A program made the translations under genes and the position numbers. DNA of 64,000 nucleotides from Gracilaria vermiculophylla (Eukaryota > Rhodophyta > Florideophyceae > Gracilariales > Gracilariaceae): positions 1,463,150 to 1,527,149 of the forward strand of contig JAHNZQ020000277.1 of NCBI GenBank assembly GCA_019155205.2, in the 5' to 3' direction. This document shows, one piece after another, positions 10,594-21,224 of the stretch (the first letter of the stretch is position 1; every line of letters starts with the position of its first letter). The notes beneath the pieces are model-generated. The model was not told the DNA's origin, made no database searches, and saw nothing but the letters and a program-made list of their open reading frames with translations.

Positions 10594-11872
10594 CAATGCG
10601 TTTCAAATTCATATCATCTCTAAAAAACGCGCCGAACTAGTACTGTAGTGCGCCTTTTGCATAACACATAAGAAACAATCGTTTCATAATCATAACACTA
10701 CATCAGTAACATCCATCAAAATAGCTCAGCAAGCACCTATTTTGCGCTTCGAACCGCTTAAAATTGAACAATTGAAAGCGAACGGAAAATCGTATGTCAA
10801 AACTGGTCGACACTTAAAGCCTCATGCGGTCAAAAATCTCCATTTTCTTCTAAATCCACCAACTTATGCAATCCAAAACTCTACAGGGCTTCCACACCTT
10901 TTCAGTCCTGCAGATAGATGCGTTACGAAACGAGAACTGTGTCAAAGTTGCGTGCAAGAAAAATGCAAAAAAAAAAAAACCTCAATGTATCAAAATCAAC
11001 AATATGTCGAAATTAATAAAATACATTTGTTCAAGTATAAAAAGATGAAGAAAACATTAGTTCTGGAAAATCAAAATCAGCATAAAAGAATATCTTGGTG
11101 TGAAAACATGGAGTATTACAAAGATCAATGGGGCATACAATCATTTTTTCTGACGAAAAACAATTCAACTTGGATGGTCCAGACTGTTATAAATTTTATT
11201 CGCATGATCTTAGAAAACAATTCTCTGCATTACATACAAGACAATCTAGAAGCGGTTTTATTATGATATGGGCTGGTATATCAAAATATGGAAAAACATA
11301 TATTGCATTTATTGATGTAGTTTTGGGCTCTGCATGCTATAAAGAAGTTTTTTCTATCTACATGATAGTTTATGGATATTGTGTATGTGTTAAAGTTTTT
11401 GTTTTTCAACAAGGTAATGTCCCAGTAAACAAATTCCAATCGGTGTCAGACTGTCTACAGAAAGCAAACATTGAGGTCATGGAATGGCCAGTGCGCTCAC
11501 CGAACTTAAGCCCCATTTGAATTTATGAGGTTTACTATGAAGATTGTTTTATGGCCATGGAATGCAGTTTAGCACAGTTTTTGATTCAAAACATTGTGTT
11601 AAGAATTGTTGGGACAATATTTCAGTTTCGACACTTAATGGCTACACTAATTCAATGCCCAGACGCTGTATTAGCGTTATTCAGCAAAAAGGTGGGAAAA
11701 TGAGATACTTAGTTGCCAAAAAAAGACTTTACGTTGGTGAAGATGTTTTGTTTTTGATACGGTTTTTGGACTTTAATTTATTTAAAGACTCGATTTTGTA
11801 GTCGTAAGTACAGTACCAAAATCACGATTTTTTTACTTTGACACCAAAGTGATATGATTTTGAAACAGACTG
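10594..11872 (+). mobile_element. Tc1-like DNA transposon Tc1-1, inactive
   Basis: About 1.28 kb flanked by TA on both sides (10592-10593 and 11873-11874). Terminal inverted repeats of about 25 bp start CAATGCGTTTCAAATTCATA on the left and end GATTTTGAAACAGACTG on the right. It is the same family as the minus-oriented copy at 26444-27722. It contains a broken transposase. Confidence 0.88.
10725..11805 (+). pseudogene. Tc1-1 transposase, broken
   Basis: The DNA-binding N-terminus is readable at 10742-10870 (RFEPLKIEQLKANGKS, HAVKNLHFLLNPPTYA). After shifts the DDE domain starts at 11128 with TIIFSDEKQFNLDGPD (first Asp), then IMIWAGISKYGKTYI. The second site reads FQQGNVPVNKF where active members have FQQDNAPxH, so Asp is Gly. 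The third site, normally SPDLNPIE, reads SPNLSPI followed by a stop exactly where the acidic residue should be. The enzyme is dead at two of three catalytic positions. Confidence 0.85.
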
Positions 11873-12190
11873 TACGGTAGGTATTGCGTTTGTGCATTGT
11901 TTTCTACACATGAATAAAATTGTTTTATTGATTGCTTCTTGATGACATCGTTTTAATATACTCTACGAGAAAGATGTAACTAGTAAAGCAATTATTTGTT
12001 GGGAAGATCTAAAAGTGCTGTGCAAAAAGATAGGACCACCCCCAAAATACAGCTTGTGGTCAACATGGTTCCCTTTTTTTTTATGTAGACCACACAGCAC
12101 AGTTGCGAATAATACCGAAGCACTAAAAGACACACAACATTATTCATAAAACAATTGTGGAACATTACAAAAATAAAAATATGTTCTATA

Positions 12191-13392
12191 GCTGTTCAAA
12201 AAGATAGGTCCACTTAAGGTAAACGTTCAATATTTAATTCTCAAGGGCTACTTTAATTACAAAACATGTTTACCTATATAAACTAGACTGCGTACCACTA
12301 ACAAATCATTTTAAAAAGTAAGAAGCATATCTCACTATGCCAGAAAGTAAGCAGCTTTCTGAAGAAAAAAAAGAAAAATTTGTAACACTAGATTTCGTCG
12401 GTGGAAGCTCTAGAGACATTTTCAAAGCATATGAAAGGTCTACACCAGTCGTGGCAAACTATGTAAACAAGAAAAAATTTGTGGAAAGTCGAAGAACCAA
12501 TGACCGCCGAAAAAAATGACTGCAGCAATTCCCCGACGAGTCATTCGGAAAGCAGTAACGACATATTAATCATCCAATTTTATTTGTCAAGCACTGGATT
12601 TGTCTGTCAGTGCTTCTACCGTTCTTGAAATCTTGAATCAGAATCCGAATATAAAATATAAGAACAAAAAATGCACTCCTTTATTAACAGAAAAACATAT
12701 AAATAAGAATAAAATCAGCCAGGACGTTTGTCACATTAAAGAACTTAGAGTAGGACTAAGTAATATTTGGCGATGAAAAGAAGTTTCATTTGGATGGCGC
12801 ATATGGCTTTCAGTACTGCTGCCATGATACAAGGAAGCAGGAAGAAATATTCTCAAAATGTTAAAATGGGGGTGGTCTATTAATGATTTGGGGAGCATTT
12901 TGTAGAAATGGAAAATCAATTTTAGGCATTCTAAGCGGTAGACAGAATGCAAAGGACTACACCAATCCGTTGGAAGAGTTTTTATAACCGTTTACGTTTA
13001 AAAGTTACGCTCTTAATTAATATTTTAGTAAGACAATGCCTTTTTACATTCTGCAAACGACACAAAAATGTTGTTTTAAAACTATAATATAGATGTAATT
13101 GAGTTGCTATCGCGTTTTCGGGATCTTAACCTAATCAAAAATGTATGGAGGATGTTTGCACGCAAAGTTGTTTGCGGTGGAAGGCAAATAAATAATGTCA
13201 AAAAGGTACAGAATACTGTTACGCAGGAATGAAATTCCATTTAGACGAAAACGTTAGATAATTTAGTTACTTCTATGCAGAACCGTTGCGTTGGAGTCCT
13301 ACAGAACGCTGATAGATGAACCAAGTATTAAACGTACTGCAATGCGGAAATCAAACACTGTTCTTAATGGTGGACCTATCATTTTGCACAGC
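12191..13392 (+). mobile_element. Tc1-like DNA transposon Tc1-2, inactive, nested
   Basis: 1.2 kb flanked by TA (12189-12190 and 13393-13394), with inverted ends GCTGTTCAAAAAGATAGG and CCTATCATTTTGCACAGC. It sits at the centre of the surrounding MITE-like unit. It contains a heavily broken transposase. Confidence 0.8.
12337..13310 (+). pseudogene. Tc1-2 transposase, heavily broken
   Basis: ATG 12337 opens a 60-residue N-terminus, PESKQLSEEKKEKFVTLDF then SSRDIFKAYERSTPVVANYV, a helix-turn-helix of the Tc1 type. The rest has many stops. Near 12755-12800 FGDEKKFHLDGAYGFQY marks the first Asp of the DDE domain, and LMIWGAFCRNGKS follows near 12885-12915. The second catalytic block near 13030 is barely readable (SKTMPFYILQTTQK). 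Confidence 0.8.
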
Positions 13393-13567
13393 TAAAAATT
13401 CGAAATTTTTATCTCATTCAAGAGTCTTTTGGCGGTTTCATTTGAAGCAGATAAATATCAATTACTATCTTGAGGGTGCTACTGTATGTGTTTTTTTGGT
13501 AGGAAAAAACGTTGCATACTCTCTATACGTTCAATTTATAGGGTGGACCTATCATTATGCACAGCAC

Positions 13568-14325
13568 CGTAATGTTCCTGATCTGACTTATCCGTGGCGC
13601 ACTGAAACTGTGCGGCGGAGGTACCTTGACCGCAGATGGCATCGGCGGACTGCTCATTTGATTTTGGAATATGAGAAAGCTCAACAACTTCAATTCCTGA
13701 GCCATACCTTTAAAGTTTATGAATTGAAGAACGTTTAATTCATTTACCCCGTGAGAGAAAACGGGGTGACGAAGATGAGGATCACCTCAGTACTCTCATC
13801 AACGGACAACAATTCATTGGACTGTCGCGGTTCTTCTCCAGGGTATTAGTGTATGTCTCCCGAGTGCCGAAAATATAATACCGTTGGAGATGCACACGTG
13901 CAATCGCCTCTTGACCTTATCAGCATGTGTCCCCCTTCGATGCACACATCGAATGTCACCGGAACAGAGCTACATCAGTGCTGAAGCTGTACCTAGCGCG
14001 CGCTTGCAAATCTTTCAATGTCACCCAGCTCGTTGCGTAAGTGCCCTTGTTTTCGGCGTTCTGAAACGACACGTCTTCAGCTCCAGTATTTCTCGTTGCC
14101 ATACAGATCGAAGTGATTAGCGAAATTAGAACGAGCGCTCCATGGATGCTGAAGTGCAACTCGATACGACTGGTTCCGCATCTTAAGGGACGGTGGTATA
14201 CAGAGCAATCATTCTAATGCAACGTGACGTGAGACCGCTTCTCCCGCTGCCATGGGTATAAACCCCTAACGCAAATCAGCTTTCAAGTAGGGAAACACGC
14301 AGACCTAGCCAAGGAGACCAACAAT
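13568..14325. other. No supported gene
   Basis: Short frames only, none with recognisable motifs. It separates the Tc1/MITE unit from the 3' end of the SNF5 homologue. Confidence 0.6.
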
Positions 14326-16710
14326 TTAACGTCGACGTTTTGAAATTGTCTTGCTTTGGCCAGTACTGTTCGGCTTTCGAACTCTAAGCTTTAAAATGAC
14401 TTTCTTTCTCTGATCAGGAGGCAAACCTTGTCCTGACTGAAATGTTGGCTCTGTCTTCTGCTTTTTGGCAACATGCATTTCGCTCTTATCCGTCGTGCGT
14501 CCTCCACTCTTTTCGTCGTGACCTCTTCGCATGCTTGGCCTCCTCTTCTTTGCAATTCTAGTGAACGTGATATGGCCGCTAGTTTTTCTTGAAGGTTGGG
14601 TCATCGGAAACGTGAGCTGCTTCCGTCTCCTCCTGTCAAACGCAGCAGGCATCCAAAGACTTGGGCTCTCGTCCCGTGCGACCCGAAGCTTCAGATACGG
14701 GCGAAAATCTAGATTGCGATTCTGATACACTTGCACAGCTTCCGCCTCTGCTTCTATTCGCGCTTTTTCGATATCCGCATTTCTCCTGGCCAATTCAGCC
14801 AGTTCTATGCGCCGGACTATTTCCAGTTCGCGTCGCAACCTTTCTTCAGCAGCCTTCTTCACGCGCTCTGCCTTGCGCCGCTCAGACTCCAGGGGTATAG
14901 AATCGAGAAGCGGTCTGACAAAGAGATTTCTAATGATCAGCTCATTTTCTTCTCTGTCCCTCACACGAATGTCTTCAGCTGTACATTTTATGAGAGCAGA
15001 ACCAACTGGAGGCAGCTTGTCTCGAACACAAGTGTCTTGGGGCATCCCTTTTGCGGCCAGCTTTCTAGTTTCCTCATCCCCATAGGCAATGGCATGAGCC
15101 CGCACCAGTTGGGCGCGCAATGCGCGAGCAACCTCTGGGGCATACTTCGGCGATATGTTTGCATCAGTACAAAGAAGTTGGGCAAATAGTTCCGGGGAGT
15201 TGACACTTCCACACCCGAGATCCCATTCAAATTCATCTCGCAAGACTTGGACTGTGTCACCATCTCTCAATTCCACTACGATTTTTATCAATCGTCGGTT
15301 CTCTGCTTCAGCAATCTCAGGTGGAGGGGGGCATATCACGCCTGCTTCGTACAGCCGTCGACGAATTTGAAAAGCTACCGGCGATACAAATTCCTCAGGA
15401 AGTCCTCTCGCTCGTCTGATGTAGTCGGCAACGTTTTCCGGGGCAAGGTGTCGCTCGTTTACATCCCACTGTGTGAACATATGAAGGGTTTTACCTCCCA
15501 ATGCCACAAACAGTTCTATGGGTATGAGCAATGGCTCTGCATCAAAAACTTCTCCAGTCCATTTCGGAGCTATTAGAGCATGGTAAGCCTTTTCCACAGC
15601 AAGAACAGATGTTGGCTCCTTTGTCTCTTCCGGAATTGGTGGGAAAACCGGACGAGGTCGCTTTCCGGATCTTTGCTTTTGGGCCCTTTGCTGAGCACGA
15701 CGTGCCCTCTCGCTTAGTCTTTTCTCTTCAGCCTGTTTGGACTTTCCCAGTGCAATGGATTGCTCTTGCTCTTGCTCTTGAGGCTTTTCTTGGTCGTTCA
15801 ATTTGTCCCCATCTGCCACTTTGTCCGAATCTAATTCTCCAGGTTTCGCTGGTTGCGAAATTGGGGAAACAGAGGTGCTTGGTGGAAGCGATGGGGGTGG
15901 CGGAGGTTGTGGTCGTGTCCAAGGGGCAGGTTGAAGTTGAGGAGGGGGCGGCGGGGGCACAGGCGGGGGGACAGGCGGGCGGCTATCTGTTACCGTCGGT
16001 GTGACGGGTTGAGTCGTCCCGACGGACTGAGTCGATCGGTGCGGCGCGACTGAGGTGAGATTCAGAGAATCGTAAAATGCCGGACGTCCTATGGGGCGGG
16101 TGCCTGATCTGGCCTCCTCCAAAAACTTGTCGAGATGCCCCTCCGCAAACTTCTCGACGAATACGGCAAGTCTGTCGTCGACGTTCTTCTGATTTCCACG
16201 AAACAGTCCCCGCACGTAATGACTCAAGCTTCCCTGCGAGACACCAGAAACATGCGACACAAACGATTGCGTTATGAGGCTCTTGTTCATGTAGAGTATT
16301 GCACGGACGTTGTGCAGAGTGGGTGTTTCGTACTGGGAGGAGCCGGGAGGATGGGTCCATTTCGCAGCGATTTCGCGGGCGACGGCCTGGATTTTCTTCC
16401 ATCTGACGCCTCCCTCGACAGGAGGAAGCGGCGCCCCCTGACGAAATTGTTCTCCGCCTAATGTTGGTGGAAGCATGCTGATGCTCTGGCGGCGATTTGC
16501 TGAAGATCGACCGGTTGAGTGACGAACGTAACGGGTCGCCTCTGACGTGGTGACGGCCGCAGCCGCGACCGACGCATCTCCTGCAGCTGCAGAGGCTGTA
16601 GCGGCCGCAGCGCGCATCATTTCGCGTAGAGTCTCTTCCGAAGGCATGCTTGCTGTGGGGCCTCGCATGGTGTGAAAGCGACGGTGACGCCAAGAACGAG
16701 CTTTCAGCAA
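14326..16710 (-). CDS. SNF5/SMARCB1/INI1-type SWI/SNF chromatin-remodelling subunit
   Basis: A 794-codon frame with no intron. SNF5 proteins are core subunits of SWI/SNF nucleosome remodellers and act in the nucleus. Two tandem SNF5 repeats are visible: residues about 386-457 (EPLLIPIELFVALGGKTLHM, FTQWDVNER, FVSPVAFQIRRRL) and about 470-541 (RLIKIVVEL, RDEFEWDL, SPELFAQLLCTD, YAPEVARALRAQLVRAHA), matching the F.W...E...PE.FA..LC.D pattern. Other parts: Ala-rich N-terminus (34-53), a helix-turn-helix-like segment (about 129-197, core ITQSFVSHVSGVSQGSLSHY), a proline-rich stretch (242-283), charged region (300-350), charged coiled-coil (605-660) and a basic tail with likely nuclear signals. 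Later Mets at residues 15 and 22 are alternative starts. The family call is strong; the N-terminal domain's role is inferred. Confidence 0.88.
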   Translation of the reverse strand: MLKARSWRHRRFHTMRGPTASMPSEETLREMMRAAAATASAAAGDASVAAAAVTTSEATRYVRHSTGRSSANRRQSISMLPPTLGGEQFRQGAPLPPVEGGVRWKKIQAVAREIAAKWTHPPGSSQYETPTLHNVRAILYMNKSLITQSFVSHVSGVSQGSLSHYVRGLFRGNQKNVDDRLAVFVEKFAEGHLDKFLEEARSGTRPIGRPAFYDSLNLTSVAPHRSTQSVGTTQPVTPTVTDSRPPVPPPVPPPPPPQLQPAPWTRPQPPPPPSLPPSTSVSPISQPAKPGELDSDKVADGDKLNDQEKPQEQEQEQSIALGKSKQAEEKRLSERARRAQQRAQKQRSGKRPRPVFPPIPEETKEPTSVLAVEKAYHALIAPKWTGEVFDAEPLLIPIELFVALGGKTLHMFTQWDVNERHLAPENVADYIRRARGLPEEFVSPVAFQIRRRLYEAGVICPPPPEIAEAENRRLIKIVVELRDGDTVQVLRDEFEWDLGCGSVNSPELFAQLLCTDANISPKYAPEVARALRAQLVRAHAIAYGDEETRKLAAKGMPQDTCVRDKLPPVGSALIKCTAEDIRVRDREENELIIRNLFVRPLLDSIPLESERRKAERVKKAAEERLRRELEIVRRIELAELARRNADIEKARIEAEAEAVQVYQNRNLDFRPYLKLRVARDESPSLWMPAAFDRRRRKQLTFPMTQPSRKTSGHITFTRIAKKRRPSMRRGHDEKSGGRTTDKSEMHVAKKQKTEPTFQSGQGLPPDQRKKVILKLRVRKPNSTGQSKTISKRRR

Positions 16711-16893
16711 TGTGTTGAATGATACCGATGCTTCTGGGAGTTGGCTACGATTCCAACAGCCCCCTTACTCGCGTGTGGGGACGGTTGGCGTTGAAGGTGA
16801 GACATCGCCTCTCAAAAGGTGCCGAGGGGGCAGCGTTGCAGTATAGGGTCGTGCGGTCGTCACTGTTTACCGAATTGACATGTGATAATTTAA

Positions 16894-18330
16894 TTATGGG
16901 ATCGCAAATTGCATTTCAGCGCAATGGTACGAGTGTTTCTCGTTTAAATTCAAAACTTCACACTGGGGCCTGTCGGCGGCCGGCTGTTGAAATTTCGGAT
17001 CACGGACTGGTGGAACTGGCCGTCCTACCAGATTGGCTCCTGCATGCCGTAACTGATGAAACAAAGTTTCTTCAGCGCTTCTCAGAGAACTTGGAGCCCA
17101 CCCGATATCATCTCGCCAAGCCTCCTTCATTAACGAGGTCTCCAAATCCTTCACTGGTCTCGTGTACATTTCAAACGCATTCTCTCGTACTCTGCCAGCA
17201 CCTACTCTAAAGTACTATGCAAGCCCGCTAAACTCCAATTGCCCATCACAATCACTGGGACTGGCGATGACCGTGTCCACGTCCGTTCCGAACGACTCCA
17301 TGGTAGAAGCATGCGACCTTCGCAACTGATTGTGAGTCGTATTGTAGTACATACTTTCGCGCGCCGTCATGTTGCCCTATACCCATACATGAATCGCATC
17401 CGAGTTTGTTAGTGCTTAACACGGCCTATTGGAAAACGTGCTCACCGTTTCAGCTGAGCCACCTCTACTTTTCTTTCCACAAATGTACGAAATACGCATG
17501 GCACCGCAGCATTCGGCATAGCTCTCCGTGTTGTCTCATTCTCACACACCACGCCCCCATCATGGTAACGTGCCGAGAATACACTGTCGTTTGCCGTTCG
17601 CATTGCTTCTGAACTTGTGTTCAGCTCACTTATCCACCTTCCGTCTTCCCTAATGCTCTGCGTCTTTGCCAACGGTACTGATATTTCTCGGTCTACAGCT
17701 TTACACTCGAACGCGTTCTTCAGGGGTTCCGAATTTAGTCCTAGCGCGCTGAGATCCGGCTTTCCCATATTCAGCACAACCCTGTCCACGTCCATTGTCG
17801 CCCCACCCCAAAATTTGAACCTCACTTCCCGCCTCAAATCAGCCGTCTCCACACGATCAATCCCTGTGGCATTTTTTTCCGTTCAACACGCGCACACCTT
17901 TCATGTTCATCGGGTGCAACATTCGGTCGATGATTGTTACCATTCAAACTCGATTCAAATTTCCATCGCGCTCTTCCACTGGAACGGAAAGGCTAGGTGT
18001 TCCTCTGAGCGGCGCTTCCGCTAGAGCCCGCGAGCGAACAGAACCCGGTAGTAGGTCTTCGACGTGAGCATGGACAAAGACGCCGGTACCTTCAATACCT
18101 CGATTAAATGCCAAACGCAGTTCTTCCGATGTAAAGCCTTCTGCGACCGCGGCTTGTGACACCGTCAAATTGCTGTACGGCACAATCATGCATGAACCGT
18201 TTTGCGATGATTTTATGATCTCATCGGCAAGTCACATAGAGTCTGTGCAATTCATCCCCGCTGCCATCTGTGAAGAGTGTTGTAGTTCGTGGATGACGGT
18301 AGTCATACATAGAAACAGTGAAAAAACTGA
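16894..18330 (-). pseudogene. Unrecognised decayed or intron-split gene
   Basis: Three open segments on the minus strand look coding: about 18330-17944, 17876-17442 and 17340-16894. The first reads through a TGA near 18235 and contains LADEIIKSSQNGSCMIVPY and FTSEELRLAFNRGIEG, ending at TGA 17944-17946. The second has KFWGGATMDVDRVVLNMG and ENETTRRAMPNAAVPCVF. The third has FEMYTRPVKDLETSLMKEA. They are in different frames. I recognise no family. The pieces could be exons of one gene or remains of a pseudogene; it lies just upstream of the SNF5 homologue on the same strand. Confidence 0.35.
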
Positions 18331-19313
18331 GTGGTCAGATTGCGATTGGAGGCGATGTTCAGCTGAAATTCAGGCTCGATGTTATAGGGGATACCAGATG
18401 TGTAATTCTCAAACGCTGAAAGGGAATCTTTTCAGTCCGGTGTAACGCCGAACTCTTTTCATCTCCCGGTGAAGGTCTTTTGAGGATCGGAAACACACGA
18501 ATCGGGAGCGATGTTCAACGGATTGATATAATAACTACATCGATTTTTGAGCACATCTTCTGTGAGAACACGCTCGAGTGGTGCGACTGTCGAATGAAAC
18601 TGTGCGTCATTTAGTTAGCGCTATTGTTACCAAGATGCCGATACAGTCATGTTGCATAATGATAGTGAGTGCCCAGTTCGATTATGAAACCTTCCAAACC
18701 AGGAATGGAATGATATTCTTTACCGTTGCAATTCCACTCCCCCCACCCCGGCTACCCCTGGACGCTGTTTGGCCTCACAGAGACAAACTTGATTCAGAAG
18801 AATGGAGTGTGCACCGACAGTATGACGCCAGGTGGTATTTATGCAGCCGATGCCAGTGCCGACTAAGGCGATGACGCAATCTGAAGGAGTAGAGCTATTC
18901 TTCTTCTTTATTGTGGACGCTGAGCTCTAATTCCTTGTGCAGCGTAGAGCTCGGTGCCAGGTTCGTATGGAAACCATACACACAAAGCGACGTTAAAACA
19001 CGTAAGCAGATGAGCATGATGACTGGTAAAACGATGTAGCACAGCCGAAACTTGAACTGATCCCCGGACAAACTTTTAGAGCAAAATCAGTCGAGCTAAT
19101 CTATTCGAACCAGAGCAGATGAGGCGATGCCTTCGACACCTGAGTACTTTATGATAACTTTACACATGCTTGTGAATACATCAAGTTCTCGACAGATCAG
19201 AAAGACTTGGCCATGAGTTGTCCGGGAAGATAAGCACTTTATGAGAGGTCAGAGCGCGTCGTAGCAGACGAGCAAGCGAGACATTCTTATTCAGTTACAA
19301 AGGGAAGCTCATC

Positions 19314-19325
19314 GGGGGGGGGGGG
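19314..19325 (+). repeat. Poly-G run (12 G)
   Basis: Uninterrupted G homopolymer. Its length is likely to be unreliable in assembly. Confidence 0.8.
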
Positions 19326-20733
19326 AAATTTTCAAATCCCAAATGTGGCCATTAAACAATCTTCTTGGTGCATAGCGAGCAGTTTACTTTACTGCACAAG
19401 CACATCTACCTCTTTACGTCTAAACTTTTTACCCGTGCTGTATTGATGTAAATTTTATATTAAATCATGCACGTCGATTGCAAAAGACATATTTGGGAGG
19501 GTGGGCTAACGTATCTACGAAGGCTACATGTACAATAGTAAGGGGTACGCTCTATTTTTCACTCTACATGTTCAAAGAACGCAAAGCCAAAAATAACGTG
19601 CTGAGTGCGTTGCTTACCGATTATCGTCATTAAGCATCGTGGTTACGGGTAGCCAGTGTTCTAAATCACTTCAGATGTAGTACGATTTTAAAATAAACAA
19701 TCAGGTGCCACATTCATTTACCATTTACAAAAGAAAAGAAAGATTATCTGCGTAAACATGCTTTACTGCACAAGTCGCAAACTATTAACGGTGAAGATGT
19801 GAGTTGCGTTGCCTGTGAGTATCTTCTGTATTATATAAATGAGAAAACTTTGATACCAACTTATTGCTATTTAAAAATAGGCCGTTTCAATCCTATAACG
19901 GGACGTCCCGAGTGGGGGGATGGTGTCTAGGTGGGTATCAGTACTCGTGCGGATAAAGAATTCGATAAAACCATCGTAAGCTACGGTTTTTGCGCAACTG
20001 ACATATTCGTTTACTAGCGAGATGACGAGGAAAGATCCAGGACGTTGATCGTTTCCCTGTCTTTCACTGGGTGCAACAGAAGGAAAAGTATCTAATACAA
20101 GGAACAGAGGATTTTTTTAATTTTGATTTGTTTTCCACATTCATGTGTTCACGAAATGATTGGTTTGTGTATTTGAGGTTGCACATACTCCTTAACTCTC
20201 ATTTCACTGTTGATCTGTGTGATCAAGGGTGTTTTTAAAAATAAGGAAAAACTTCTCTTGGTTTTGCTGAACAGTACTGTAGTTTCTAGCCAGATATCAT
20301 GGAGTCTAACGTAAGTGTTCAAAACCGTCAACCGGCTGGCAGGGGTGATTACCAATATCTGCCCATACGAAGGGACAGGTATCAGTGCGAACCCCGAACG
20401 CAACGTGTACAAGTAAACTGAATCGGCTGTCTACTTTTGGCCCCTGGCAGCCAGTGTGGCACGTTATCACCGCGGACGCCTGGGCTGCCATACTTCCATC
20501 GGTCTGGTACCTTACCACGCCCATACGCCCTTGCTACGCTCGGGACGTGACATCTGCCCTCCGGCAATACACAAACCCTCGCACCGGGTGATAACGTATG
20601 AAGTTACTACGTTTTAGCAGACGGCGATTGCGCGACTAAGCCACCCAGACGTGAAGCTGTGCTCCGAGATTTGAGTCTCGAGATCCCATTATGCGACACG
20701 TGTACAGTGACTACCTTCCACAGCTCGCCTCGG

Positions 20734-20741
20734 TGACGTCA
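20734..20741. promoter_or_regulatory. Palindromic TGACGTCA (bZIP/CRE-type site)
   Basis: Perfect 8-bp palindrome in a GC-rich patch about 480 bp beyond the 3' end of the LPMO gene. It matches the classic CRE core bound by bZIP factors. No gene can be tied to it, so the role is uncertain. Confidence 0.2.
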
Positions 20742-21224
20742 TATCTGCGCGGGGCGGAAATAAGCGCAATGGCGCGTGAGGCGGCGCCTCTAACGTGGCA
20801 TCGCGCTGAGAGCAGCGCGCCTGTGCCGCCACGTATTCACCGTTAGGCTTTTCAGAGCCACCCGCTCTCAGGGACTGAAGTGCCCTCCGAAATACGTTCT
20901 TCCCTTTCTCAGCTTACTCCTCTATTTTGTACTCCGTGTTTCGTAGAAGTGGGGCAGAGCGAAGCCCATATCGTTGTCATGCTTCAAAGCTTGATTCTGG
21001 CGAGGTGCACGTTCGGCATCAACTGTTTAATTACATTCTCTACATCTACATGCAATGTTCTCAGAAAGCTTCGTCATAGCCTTACGTGCTCTTCAATCAC
21101 TGACCGATCACCAGTCAGCTGCAAAATTACATTGGGTAGCTGAATTTTCTACAACCTCAGTTCAACGTATTTGTCCAGGAACGCTTCCACGTTGACCGAG
21201 CCAGCTAAAATAGAAATCAATGTG

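Larger units (their letters stand above)
12015..13567. mobile_element. MITE-like unit with inverted ends, split by a Tc1 element
   Basis: The ends are inverted: GTGCTGTGCAAAAAGATAGG at 12015 and its near complement ending GCACAGCAC at 13567. Without the inner element the unit would be about 350 bp, with two arms of nearly equal length (about 175 bp each). Its ends resemble those of the inner Tc1, so it may be a non-autonomous relative. No clear TA duplication is visible at its outer edges. Confidence 0.6.
18446..21224. other. No supported gene
   Basis: Only short frames in all six readings. It contains a 12-G run, a GC-richer patch at about 20700-20870 and no element ends that I can define. 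Confidence 0.55.

Noticed and set aside
14531..15576. Plus-strand frames of 60-150 codons opposite the SNF5 homologue
   Set aside because: They are antisense shadows of the 794-codon gene and show no motif.
20306..20570. Minus-strand segment with CTRC and HWLPG-like pieces, considered as a PiggyBac C-terminal cysteine domain
   Set aside because: Only one CxxC pair is visible, with stops nearby, and there is no neighbouring transposase core.
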